A stretch of 62,526 bases of DNA from Collinsella sp. (lineage in GTDB: Bacteria > Actinomycetota > Coriobacteriia > Coriobacteriales > Coriobacteriaceae), in assembly GCA_019419555.1 (NCBI GenBank), contig DXZR01000010.1:1-62526 (forward strand). Direction: 5' to 3'. Shown here piece after piece: positions 8,872 through 16,924 of the stretch. Made by a program: the position numbers and the translations under genes. The number at the start of each line of letters is the position of its first letter. Position 1 is the stretch's first letter. The notes under the pieces were generated by a model. The model was not told the DNA's origin. It made no database searches and was given only the letters and a program-made list of their open reading frames with translations.

Positions 8872-8905
8872 GCGGCCCTGCATCTCACGGGAGACGCAGG
8901 GCCGC
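8872..8905. terminator. Terminator hairpin between kup and bsh
   Basis: GCGGCCCTGC at 8872-8881 pairs perfectly with GCAGGGCCGC at 8896-8905, and TCTC/GAGA can extend pairing inside the loop. It lies between convergent genes. Confidence 0.7.
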
Positions 8906-8929
8906 CTTGCATTGCAGTAAAGCTAGCGG

Positions 8930-9895
8930 CTACGAACGACGCGGCTCGGGAACCACGAGTCTATCGGGGCTCGCGCCCTCGGCATCCATCAGGCTCACGT
9001 AGCGAATCGACGGATCCCCATACATCGCGTAGTAATAATTGCCCGTGCGCGCGCTAAAGCATCCGGTGTAGATAGTCTTCTCGAACTTGCCATCGCCCAT
9101 CCTGGACGCCCCCTCAATCATCACCACGCCCTCGAGCGAGCGGAACATACGGACGACGTTTTCGGTCTCGCTCTCCTTTTGCGGGTAATTGGCATTGAGA
9201 TACGCCGCCTTTACAAAACGGCTCGGCGAATAGCAGTCACCCGGAATACCGCGCATGCCGGCACCCGCGCCATAGGGCTTGAGCTCGGCGCCACGCCATG
9301 TCGCCGTCTGCGGAAAATCGCTTGTGGCAGTGATATAGGTGCGGAGGTTTTCCATGTGCCACGGGAAGGTCGGCTGGTTGGCAAGGGTGTCGACCGGATC
9401 GTCGTATACATGCAGGCCGTCAGCCATCATCTCGACCACGATGCTACGCTGGCTGTCGCCGATAATCCAATGGAGCAGCGACACGCCCAGCCCCTCTCCG
9501 GCAGATTTGGCGACAATCACCGTGTCGCGCAGCGCGGCCTCGACCTCATCGACCGTCGAGAACGTCGCTGCCACCCACAGGGGAAACTCATAGGCCGCGA
9601 TATTGGTCTTACCGTCGACAGGGTCATCGGCATACTCGGCATAACCAGGGAAATTGAGACCCGCCACGGCGAGGCCCGCATCGTTGCCGCAATCGAAGAA
9701 CATAGGGTAGTTCTTGTAATCGATGCACATACCGATCACCGCGTGTGCCGCTGTCGCGTCGTCGATAAACGAATACGGAATGTGAAACCCACGCGGCATC
9801 ACGCGAACCTGTTGGCCGTAGTCAAAGCTCCAGTCGAGGTTGCGGCCCAGATACATGTGGCCAGAATTATCGGTAAATCGAATACTCGTACACAT
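8930..9895 (-). CDS. bsh: Bile salt hydrolase (choloylglycine hydrolase)
   Basis: This enzyme cleaves glycine or taurine from conjugated bile acids. The 321-residue protein starts MCTSI, so that removal of Met exposes the N-terminal nucleophile Cys2. The other active-site residues are in register: Arg18 and Asp21 (GRNLDW), Asn81 (GLNFPG), Asn173 (TLANQPTFPW) and Arg226 (YSPSRF). No signal peptide is present, consistent with the usual cytoplasmic enzyme. The ATG at 9895 follows GGAGG by five bases, and only this start gives Cys2. Penicillin V acylase is the nearest alternative; the gut-like gene context favours bile salts. A terminator at 9963-9994 separates it from the upstream deformylase-like gene, so it has its own promoter. 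Confidence 0.93.
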   Translation of the reverse strand: MCTSIRFTDNSGHMYLGRNLDWSFDYGQQVRVMPRGFHIPYSFIDDATAAHAVIGMCIDYKNYPMFFDCGNDAGLAVAGLNFPGYAEYADDPVDGKTNIAAYEFPLWVAATFSTVDEVEAALRDTVIVAKSAGEGLGVSLLHWIIGDSQRSIVVEMMADGLHVYDDPVDTLANQPTFPWHMENLRTYITATSDFPQTATWRGAELKPYGAGAGMRGIPGDCYSPSRFVKAAYLNANYPQKESETENVVRMFRSLEGVVMIEGASRMGDGKFEKTIYTGCFSARTGNYYYAMYGDPSIRYVSLMDAEGASPDRLVVPEPRRS

Positions 9896-9962
9896 AGCGC
9901 CTCCTAGCTTTACGTTCTTGCTAATTTCATTGTCTCCAAACAAAAAGGCGCTAAACACAAAA

Positions 9963-9994
9963 GCCCGGACATGACAACAATGTCATGCCCGGGC
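9963..9994 (-). terminator. Intrinsic terminator after the deformylase-like gene
   Basis: A 14-bp stem with one mismatch (9963-9976 with 9981-9994) is followed on the minus strand by TTTTGTGTTT. It ends transcription of the gene at 10027-10446 before bsh. Confidence 0.8.
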
Positions 9995-10026
9995 CAAAAG
10001 AGACGAAGTGCGGTGCTTTGGTCCCC

Positions 10027-10446
10027 TTAGACCAACTTTCCAAGACAGTGGTCAATCATGTGTTGAATCATCTGCGCCTCGAAGCCCACAAAGTCCTGCT
10101 TGCGCTCGCGCATCTTGCCGTCGACGATCACGTCATAAGCGACCTTGCACTTGATATAGCGCGTGGACTTGGTGACCTCCTCGTGCGTCAGGCAGCTCTC
10201 CTCCATCTTGCTGGCACCCAGGCCAAACACCAGACGGGGGTTGTAGAGCACGTGGGGCTCGCCGGCGTCGTCCAGGTAAACGCAGACCTTCTTGGTAACG
10301 CCAATCTGGTTAGCGGCAAGGCAGCCGGCATCGTCGAGCGACTTGATGGTATCGATCAGGTCCTGTGCCACCGACTCGTCCTCGACGGTCGCAACCTCGC
10401 AACGCTGGGACAGAATAGCCTCGTCGTGGCAGAGCTCTTTAATCAT
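10027..10446 (-). CDS. Peptide deformylase-like protein lacking the catalytic glutamate
   Basis: The 139-residue protein has the deformylase fold signatures: GCLAANQIG at 41-49, ESCLT at 83-87 with metal-ligand Cys85, and HMIDH at 129-133. The motif should read HExxH; residue 130 is Met where the general-base glutamate is needed. The Gly before the motif-2 Cys is also replaced (Ser84). Both metal-binding histidines and the cysteine remain, so metal may still bind without normal deformylation. The ATG at 10446 follows GGAGG by five bases. The frame is intact and has its own terminator, so it is a maintained gene. Altered chemistry or a regulatory role is inference. Confidence 0.82.
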   Translation of the reverse strand: MIKELCHDEAILSQRCEVATVEDESVAQDLIDTIKSLDDAGCLAANQIGVTKKVCVYLDDAGEPHVLYNPRLVFGLGASKMEESCLTHEEVTKSTRYIKCKVAYDVIVDGKMRERKQDFVGFEAQMIQHMIDHCLGKLV

Positions 10447-10639
10447 ACGTTCCTCCATAGGGGTCGTTGTAACTGCTTAAGTATACGGTACCCACACATT
10501 TTCATGCGAAAAATACCGTCTGTCTGCTACAAAGCGCCGAACATCAACATGCGAGGAACATCAGCCTTTCAAAGGCGATATAGTAGTTGAGTTCGTGTCA
10601 ATCGGCCTAAACTCGGGGCCGAGCAAGGAAAGGGTATGC

Positions 10640-11950
10640 ATGGACGAACTATTTCACGTCAGCGAGCGCAAGTCCACAATCGGGACCGAACTCCGCGCTG
10701 GACTGACAACATTCCTGGCGATGGCCTACATCATCGCCGTCAACCCCGCGGTGCTCTCGGGCGCTGGCATCGATGCGGGAGCGCTCGCCTGCGCCACCTG
10801 CCTGGGCGCCGGCATCATGACCATCTGCATGGGCATCTTCGCCAACCGCCCGCTCGCCTGCGCGTCGGGCTTAGGCGTCAACGCGATGATCGCTGGAATC
10901 ACCACCACCGTCTGCGGCGGTGACTGGCACGTGGCCATGAGCGTCATCTTCCTCGAGGGTATCGTCATCTTGCTGCTCGTGCTTTGTGGCCTGCGCGAGG
11001 CCATCATGGACGCCATCCCGGTTGTCCTGCGTCACGCCATCTCGGTGGGTCTGGGCCTGTTCATCGCCATGATTGGCCTGTGCGATGCCGGCATTATCAC
11101 CGCTGGCGCCGGTACACTCGTCGGTCTGGGCGACATCACCTCCCCCACCTTCATCGTCGGCATCATCTCCATCCTGGTGACAGTCGCCCTCGCCTGCCGC
11201 AACGTCCCCGGCTCGCTGCTCATCGGCATCGTCGTCGCCGTCATCGCCGGTATCCCCCTAGGTGTGACCCATGCTCCGACCGGTATCATCGCCCCGCTCG
11301 ACTTCTCGAGCATCGGTGGCCCCATCGCCGACGCCGGCGGCGTGCCCGCCATCGTCAAGGTCCTTACCGACCCCGCGCTCCTCGTCATCTCGTTCTCGCT
11401 GCTCATGAGTGACTTCTTCGACACCATGGGCACCGCGATGGCCGTGGCCAAGCAGGGCGAGTTCCTCACCGACGACGGCAACGTCGAGAATATCAAGGAG
11501 ATCCTGATCGTCGACTCCGCCGCCGCTGCTGTGGGCGGTTTCATGGGTGTCTCCTCCATCACCACCTTCGTCGAGTCCACTTCCGGCGCCGCCGACGGTG
11601 GCCGCACGGGCCTCACCTCCGTCACCACCGGCGTGCTGTTCATTCTCGCCGCGTTCTTCTCCCCCATCGTCACCATCGTTTCCAGCGCCGCCACCTGCGG
11701 TGCTCTGGTCTACGTCGGCTACCTCATGATGAGCGAGGCCTCCGAGATCGACTGGTCCGACGTGTCGCAGGGTTTCCCGGCGTTCATGATTGTCGCCGGC
11801 GTGCCCTTCACCTACTCCATCTCTGCCGGCATTGGCCTAGGCTTTATCGCCTACGTGATCGTCGCGCTCTTTAAGGGCGAGGCCTCCAAGATCAAGCCGC
11901 TCATGTGGATCGCAGCTCTCGCCTTCCTCGTCTACTTCTTCGTAGCGTAA
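10640..11950 (+). CDS. AzgA/PbuG-type purine permease (NCS2 family)
   Basis: The 436-residue membrane protein carries the signature of the adenine/guanine/hypoxanthine branch of NCS2 permeases: LTTFLAMAYIIAVNPAVL near the N-terminus, ACASGLGVNAMI, and the C-terminal-half motif FVESTSGAADGGRTGLTS. About 12-14 membrane segments are visible. It imports purine bases by proton symport. The ATG at 10640 is preceded by AAGGAAAGGG. No purine riboswitch was seen in the 193-bp gap upstream. The last 46 bp of this gene are duplicated at 13956-14001, marking the left edge of a tandem duplication. Confidence 0.9.
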   Translation: MDELFHVSERKSTIGTELRAGLTTFLAMAYIIAVNPAVLSGAGIDAGALACATCLGAGIMTICMGIFANRPLACASGLGVNAMIAGITTTVCGGDWHVAMSVIFLEGIVILLLVLCGLREAIMDAIPVVLRHAISVGLGLFIAMIGLCDAGIITAGAGTLVGLGDITSPTFIVGIISILVTVALACRNVPGSLLIGIVVAVIAGIPLGVTHAPTGIIAPLDFSSIGGPIADAGGVPAIVKVLTDPALLVISFSLLMSDFFDTMGTAMAVAKQGEFLTDDGNVENIKEILIVDSAAAAVGGFMGVSSITTFVESTSGAADGGRTGLTSVTTGVLFILAAFFSPIVTIVSSAATCGALVYVGYLMMSEASEIDWSDVSQGFPAFMIVAGVPFTYSISAGIGLGFIAYVIVALFKGEASKIKPLMWIAALAFLVYFFVA

Positions 11951-11977
11951 CGGCATAGTCTGCTAAAACAGAACACC

Positions 11978-12018
11978 AAAGCGCGGAGTCGCATCGAGCG
12001 GCTCCGCGCTTTTCTTTT
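11978..12018 (+). terminator. Intrinsic terminator of the purine permease gene
   Basis: AAAGCGCGGAG at 11978-11988 pairs with CTCCGCGCTTT at 12002-12012, followed by TTTCTTTT. A diverged copy is at 14028-14066, part of the same duplicated unit. Confidence 0.85.
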
Positions 12019-12158
12019 AAAGCCAGGCAACGCACAGACGCGCGATGTTTTGCTTCCCAAGTTTTGGACATTTTGCCCTCCAAACGGCACTACCGCCGGC
12101 TACATCCTGCAGATATGCTGGGCTTAATCGCATAGGCCCTATGAGGATGGGAGTAACC

Positions 12159-13934
12159 ATGGCCGCCTTGTTCACGACCCCCAATCGCAATGACAAAACC
12201 TCTGGAGCCCATTTTGTCGAGCCCGACGTGTGCCGTCGCACGCTGCTCGCACACGGCAGCTGGCGCCGCGTGACGCGCCGCATCGTCTGCGGCCTGGCCT
12301 GCGCGCTCACGGTGAGCTCGCTGCTCATGCCGAGCGTCTCGCTCGCGGCCGAGTGGGTGGACGTCGGCGGCGTCCGCCACGAAGCGGCCGCGGGGCCCGC
12401 GGGAGACGCCGCCGGCACCTGGAGCTGGGACGGCGCCGATGACATGAAGCTCAACGGCTATAACGGCGGCGCGATCGAGGCAGCGGGCAAGCTCAACGTG
12501 AGCTACGAGGGCGACAACATCGTCACTAACGGCGACGGCCGCGGCATCAAGGTTAAGGATGGCGCGAACGAGAACGCCGAGCTTAATATTCAGGGCGACG
12601 CGTCTAGCACGCTCAACGTGACATCTTCTCGTGACGCCATCACTTCCGTCGGCAGCATCAACATCGACGGCGCTGGCACTGTCAACGCCACGAGCACCGA
12701 GCACGATGCCATCGATGCCGGGGGCGATGTCACCATCAAGGGCTCGGGAAACGTTAACGCCACGGGCGATTCGGATGGCATCAGGGCCGACGGCAACATC
12801 ACGATCGACAACAGCGGAACCGTCACCGCCAAGGCCACCGAGGATCAGGGTATCGATGCTAACGAGAACCTCATCATAAAGGGCGGCGGCAAGGTAGAGG
12901 CAAGCTCTATCAAAGACAATGCGATTTGGGCCGACGGCAACATCGAGATCTCGGGTGGCAGCCAGGTCAAGGCAAGCTCCGAGGAAGACGCCACCATCGA
13001 CGGTAAAAACAGCCTCACGGTCACGAACGCTTCCCTCAACGCAAGTGGCGTTGGGTATGGCATCTATGTCTACAAGGGCATCACGTTCGATGGCGCAACC
13101 GTAACGGTCCGTGCAAGTGCAGGGAACGATGAAGCCAGCGCCCTCTTCACCGACGAGGACGACATCGTCATCAAGAACGGCTCGATCGTGGATGCGTTCG
13201 CAGAAGGCCAGTTCTCGACCGCAATCTTCACCAGAAACTACTACCCCAACGAAGCGGGTGGTCACATCTACATTAGTGACTCCGTTGTCAAGGCTATAGC
13301 CCGCTATGTCGAGTCCGGTAGCGACGGCCCCGATCACTACAGCAACGACCAAAGTGGCGCGGTCATTCCCGAGCATAGGGGCATGAACATCGGCATCTTT
13401 GCCCGGACCAAGGAGGGCATCACGCCCGCGACCATCTCGATTGTCCGCAGTAAGGTCACAGCTGAGGGAGACACGGCGGCAATCTTCGCCCTTGCCGTGA
13501 GCGCGGACGGCGAGACAATCGGCACCATCGAGATCGAAGGCGCTCCCATACAGACGCCCACAGGCGGCAAGATCATTGGCTATCGCAACAAGGAAGAACT
13601 CGATGACGGCATCTTCTACGTGGTGGGTCAAACCATCGGCACGGGCGACGCTGTGATCGACTCCCCCTATAACGAAGCTGTCGCCAAGAGCACGGTCATC
13701 GCGCCTCCCGAGGAGATCAAACCCGAGGAGAAGCCAGGCGAGACCAAGCCCGAGGGTTCCAAGTCCGAGGGCACGAAGACGACCAAGACCGTTGCAGTTG
13801 CAGCCACGGGAGCAAAGATCGCCGGCAAACTCGCAGCAACCGGCGACGCCTCGAGCGCAGCCATCGTGGCAGCCGCCCTTGCGGGAACAGCCGCCATCGC
13901 CGCGGGCGCCGTGGTGAGCCGCAAGCGCTCGTAA
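12159..13934 (+). CDS. LAATG-anchored beta-helix surface protein, copy 1
   Basis: This 591-residue secreted protein has an unusually long basic N-region, then a signal peptide core (CGLACALTVSSLLMP) with probable cleavage after Ala64. Next come tandem rungs of roughly 25-27 residues, each with a pattern like NINIDGAGTVNATS followed by DAI(D/N)AGGDVTIKG, typical of a right-handed beta-helix and of carbohydrate-binding domain-containing adhesins. A Pro/Glu/Lys spacer (EEIKPEEKPGETKPEG) leads to a sortase signal: LAATG, a hydrophobic stretch and RKRS. LAxTG is the class E type of sorting motif known from Actinobacteria. The ATG at 12159 follows GGGAG. Cell-wall attachment is strongly supported; a polysaccharide or mucin ligand is inference. 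No sortase gene lies in the window. Confidence 0.87.
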   Translation: MAALFTTPNRNDKTSGAHFVEPDVCRRTLLAHGSWRRVTRRIVCGLACALTVSSLLMPSVSLAAEWVDVGGVRHEAAAGPAGDAAGTWSWDGADDMKLNGYNGGAIEAAGKLNVSYEGDNIVTNGDGRGIKVKDGANENAELNIQGDASSTLNVTSSRDAITSVGSINIDGAGTVNATSTEHDAIDAGGDVTIKGSGNVNATGDSDGIRADGNITIDNSGTVTAKATEDQGIDANENLIIKGGGKVEASSIKDNAIWADGNIEISGGSQVKASSEEDATIDGKNSLTVTNASLNASGVGYGIYVYKGITFDGATVTVRASAGNDEASALFTDEDDIVIKNGSIVDAFAEGQFSTAIFTRNYYPNEAGGHIYISDSVVKAIARYVESGSDGPDHYSNDQSGAVIPEHRGMNIGIFARTKEGITPATISIVRSKVTAEGDTAAIFALAVSADGETIGTIEIEGAPIQTPTGGKIIGYRNKEELDDGIFYVVGQTIGTGDAVIDSPYNEAVAKSTVIAPPEEIKPEEKPGETKPEGSKSEGTKTTKTVAVAATGAKIAGKLAATGDASSAAIVAAALAGTAAIAAGAVVSRKRS

Positions 13935-13955
13935 ACACTTTTTCGCACGGGACGG

Positions 13956-14001
13956 GTGGATCGCGGCCCTTGCCTTCCTCGTCTACTTCTTCGTAGCGTA
14001 A
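13956..14001 (+). pseudogene. Fossil 3' end of the purine permease gene
   Basis: This 46-bp stretch matches 11905-11950 with three differences and keeps the stop codon TAA in register. It has no upstream coding part. It is a junction remnant of the tandem duplication and not a gene. Confidence 0.9.
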
Positions 14002-14027
14002 GGGCAAGGCTGCAAAAGCTGAACAAT

Positions 14028-14066
14028 AAAGCGCGGAGTCGCCATGCGGCCCCGCGCTTTTCTTTT
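14028..14066 (+). terminator. Duplicated copy of the permease terminator
   Basis: AAAGCGCGG at 14028-14036 pairs with CCGCGCTTT at 14052-14060, followed by TCTTTT. It now serves to end transcription of surface-protein copy 1. Confidence 0.8.
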
Positions 14067-14205
14067 AGCGCCGGTCCCTGCGCCGGCGTGCGGCCTATTT
14101 CTCCCCCATTTTGGCCATTTTGCCCTCCAAACGGCACTACCGCCGGCAACATCCAGCAGATACGCTGAATCTAGTCGTATAGGCCCTATGAGAACGGGAG
14201 CAACC

Positions 14206-15990
14206 ATGGCAGCCTTGTTCACGACCCCCAAACGCAATGACACTACCGCCGGAACCCATGTTGCCGAACCCGACGTTCGCCGTCGCATAGGACTCGCGCA
14301 CGGCAGCTGGCGCCGCGTGACGCGCCGCATCGTCTGCGGCCTGGCCTGCGCGCTCACGGTGAGCTCGCTGCTCATGCCGAGCGTCTCGCTCGCAGCGGAA
14401 TGGGTCAAGGTCGGCGGCAACAAGTACAACACCGCGGCGAGCGACGAGGCCGGTACCTGGTCGTGGGACGGCGCCGACGACTTGAAGCTCAACAACTATA
14501 ACGGCGGCGAGATCCAGGCCGCAGGCAAGCTCAACGTGAATTACTCGGGAACCAACATCGTCACTGCCGAATGGATCGAAAGCATCAACGTTTCTCATGG
14601 CACTAACGAGAATGCCGAGCTCAATATCCAAGGCGACGAGGGCGGCACGCTCAGCGTGACATCTACTGAGGACGCTATCCTCACCACGGGTAATATCAAC
14701 ATCGACGGAGCCGGATCCGTCAACGCCACGAGCACTGGGTTTGATGCCATCAATGCCGGAGGTGATCTCGCTATCAAAGGTTCGGGCAACGTCAACGCCA
14801 CGGGTGCATCGGATGGCATCAGGGCAAACGGCAATATCACGATTGACGACAGCGGAGCCGTCACCGCCAGGGCTACCAAGGACAAGGGTATTGGAGCCGA
14901 CAAGAACCTCACCATCAAGGGTGGCGGGACGGTCGAGGCAAGCTCAGCCGATGGTGAGGCCCTTTGGAGCGGCGACAATATCAACATCTCGGACGGCAGC
15001 CAGGTCAAGGCAAGCTCCGAGGAAGACGCTGCCGTCGAGGCCAAGGGCAGCCTCGCAGCCACAAACGCCTCCCTCAACGTAAACGGTGTTGAATATGGCG
15101 TCTATGCCCACAAGGGCATCACCCTCGATCATGCAAACGTGACGGTCCGTGCAAGTAAAGGCAGATACGGTGGCGCCAACGCCCTCTTCACCTACCAGGA
15201 CGACATCGTCGTCAAGAACGGCTCCACCGTGGACGCGTTTGCGGAAGGCGAGGTTTCGGCTGCATTCTCCACCAGAAACGATCGACCCAACGAGAAGGGC
15301 GGCCACATCTACATCAGCGACTCCGTTGTCAAGGCCATAGCCCGCTATGTCGAGAACGGCGACGGCCCCATCCCCTACAGCGAAAACCAAGATGGCGAGA
15401 CGAGGCGCGAACCCCAAGGCGAGAACATCGGCATCATCGCCCAGACCAGCGAGGGCGTCACACCCGCAGTCATCTCGATCATCCGCAGCAAGGTAACGGC
15501 CGAAGGAGATACAGCGGCAATCTTTGCCCGTGCCATGAGCGCTGACGGCAAGACAATCGGCACCATCAAGATTGAGAACGCCGCCATCCAGACGCCCGAA
15601 GGCGGCAAGGTCATTGACTATCGCAAGCTCCGTGACGGCATCTACGAGGCAGGCCAAGCCATCGGCACGGGCGACGCCACGGTCGACTCCCTCTATATCA
15701 AAGCAGTCGCCAAAAGTACGACCATCGCACCTCCCGAGGTAGCCAAGCCGGAAGACCCCAAGCCCGACGAGACCAAGCCCGCAGAAAGCAAGCCCGCGGA
15801 GTCCAAGCAGAACCCCAAGCCTGAGGGCTCAAAGCCGACCAAGGCCGTTGCGGCTTCAACCACGAAAGCCAAGACTACCGGCGTGCTCGCGGCAACCGGC
15901 GACACCTCGGGTGCGGCCATCGTGGCAACCGTCCTTGCGGGAACAGCCGCTATCGCCGCAGGCACCATGGCGAGCCGTAAGCGTTCTTAG
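14206..15990 (+). CDS. LAATG-anchored beta-helix surface protein, copy 2
   Basis: This 594-residue paralogue of the preceding gene has the same layout: long basic N-region, signal peptide ending SVSLAA, beta-helix rungs (for example DAINAGGDLAIKGSGNVNA), a longer Pro/Lys spacer (KPDETKPAESKPAESKQ), LAATG, a hydrophobic segment and RKRS. Its upstream region, including the GGGAG ribosome binding site, is also a copy. The signal peptide and anchor are nearly identical between copies, while rung loops and the spacer have diverged. That suggests diversification of the exposed face with retained export and anchoring. The short gap and duplicated terminator between the copies suggest separate transcripts. 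Confidence 0.87.
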   Translation: MAALFTTPKRNDTTAGTHVAEPDVRRRIGLAHGSWRRVTRRIVCGLACALTVSSLLMPSVSLAAEWVKVGGNKYNTAASDEAGTWSWDGADDLKLNNYNGGEIQAAGKLNVNYSGTNIVTAEWIESINVSHGTNENAELNIQGDEGGTLSVTSTEDAILTTGNINIDGAGSVNATSTGFDAINAGGDLAIKGSGNVNATGASDGIRANGNITIDDSGAVTARATKDKGIGADKNLTIKGGGTVEASSADGEALWSGDNINISDGSQVKASSEEDAAVEAKGSLAATNASLNVNGVEYGVYAHKGITLDHANVTVRASKGRYGGANALFTYQDDIVVKNGSTVDAFAEGEVSAAFSTRNDRPNEKGGHIYISDSVVKAIARYVENGDGPIPYSENQDGETRREPQGENIGIIAQTSEGVTPAVISIIRSKVTAEGDTAAIFARAMSADGKTIGTIKIENAAIQTPEGGKVIDYRKLRDGIYEAGQAIGTGDATVDSLYIKAVAKSTTIAPPEVAKPEDPKPDETKPAESKPAESKQNPKPEGSKPTKAVAASTTKAKTTGVLAATGDTSGAAIVATVLAGTAAIAAGTMASRKRS

Positions 15991-16047
15991 ACGCCTCTGC
16001 GCACATGGCAGCTCCCGCGAAGGCCCCGAGCCCCAGCACCGTTTAAC

Positions 16048-16083
16048 AACGCCACCGCCGAGCTCCCCTCCGGCGGTGGCGTT
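16048..16083 (+). terminator. Intrinsic terminator of surface-protein copy 2
   Basis: A perfect 13-bp stem (AACGCCACCGCCG at 16048-16060 with 16071-16083) and a 10-base loop, ending in GTTTT. Confidence 0.85.
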
Positions 16084-16197
16084 TTCCATATGCGTCCGCA
16101 GGGGATGCACGAGATTGTCTTTGGTCTAGCCCAACCGGCATACGCTGGCGTGCGACAATTGGGGCTGCCGATATCACAACACTGAGAGAAGCCCGTC

Positions 16198-16863
16198 ATG
16201 GAAGCGCATCAAAAGCAGATAACCGTTTATTCGAATCATACGGAAAGCGCGCCTGTCATCTACCTTCCTGTGGTCGTGGGCGACGGCAGCGAGGTTTATA
16301 AGTGTTGCCGAGAGCTCGACTGTCCGCCTTTCGCCCTCGTCACCATTGGCGGGCTCGATTGGAATCGCGAGCTGAGCCCCTGGGCATGCGACGGGACCGT
16401 ACGCGATGCCGAGCCTTTCGGCGGCCAAGCTGCCGATTTTCTTGATGAGCTGCTGAATCAGATAATCCCCCAGGTCGAGTCGTCGCTTCCTCAGCCGCCC
16501 ACCTGGCGCGGCATTGCCGGCTACTCGCTCGCGGGCCTCTTCGCACTCTGGTCCCTCTGGCAAACCGACGCCTTTGACCGCGCCGCGAGCGCATCGGGGT
16601 CGCTATGGTTTCCCGACTTTGTCGACCGTGCCAGCACGGCCCCTTTTGCCGGCAGCCCGCAAGCCGTCTACCTGTCACTCGGCAAAAAGGAAACCAAGAC
16701 GCCCAACCGCATGATGCGGCATGTACTCGACGACACACGCGCGATGGAAGCGTTGCTCGTCGAGCGCGGCATTCCAACAACGCTGGAGCTCAACCCCGGC
16801 AATCACTTTACCCAAACCGACTTACGCATGGCCCGCGGCATCCACTGGATACTGACGCATTAA
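16198..16863 (+). CDS. Alpha/beta-hydrolase esterase (IroE/esterase D-like)
   Basis: The 221-residue protein has the nucleophile elbow GYSLAG, the GxSxG serine, near residue 106, and a C-terminal histidine in NPGNHF. The segment before the elbow and the segment ASASGSLWFPDF after it resemble the putative-esterase family that includes IroE and esterase D. No signal peptide is present, so it is probably cytoplasmic. The family cleaves esters such as siderophore trilactones or S-formylglutathione; no siderophore gene lies nearby, so substrate is open. The ATG at 16198 follows GAGAGAAG. It converges on uraA, with a bidirectional terminator between. Confidence 0.78.
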   Translation: MEAHQKQITVYSNHTESAPVIYLPVVVGDGSEVYKCCRELDCPPFALVTIGGLDWNRELSPWACDGTVRDAEPFGGQAADFLDELLNQIIPQVESSLPQPPTWRGIAGYSLAGLFALWSLWQTDAFDRAASASGSLWFPDFVDRASTAPFAGSPQAVYLSLGKKETKTPNRMMRHVLDDTRAMEALLVERGIPTTLELNPGNHFTQTDLRMARGIHWILTH

Positions 16864-16865
16864 AA

Positions 16866-16899
16866 ATGGTGCCCACACGCATATACGCATGGGCACCAT
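16866..16899. terminator. Bidirectional terminator between esterase gene and uraA
   Basis: ATGGTGCCCA at 16866-16875 pairs with TGGGCACCAT at 16890-16899, with A-rich and T-rich sequence on the two sides. Confidence 0.8.
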
Positions 16900-16924
16900 A
16901 TCTTGTTTTAGCTGAACGCAGCTG

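Larger units (their letters stand above)
11905..15990 (+). repeat. Tandem duplication, about 2.05-kb unit, two copies
   Basis: Copy 1 runs from the last 46 bp of the permease gene through its terminator and the surface-protein gene at 12159-13934. Copy 2 begins at 13956 with a 43/46 match to the permease 3' end and continues through a terminator copy, leader copy and the paralogous gene 14206-15990. Corresponding points are offset by 2047-2051 bp. The order and continuity show one tandem event with its breakpoint inside the permease gene. Confidence 0.88.

Noticed and set aside
10481..10639. Purine riboswitch before the purine permease
   Set aside because: The conserved purine-aptamer elements (TATA-rich P1 and paired GG/CC loops) are not seen.
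12090..13631. Long minus-strand open frame of 513 codons opposite surface protein copy 1
   Set aside because: It is a GC-rich shadow of the plus-strand gene, with Asp/Val/Arg bias, no ribosome binding site and no family match.
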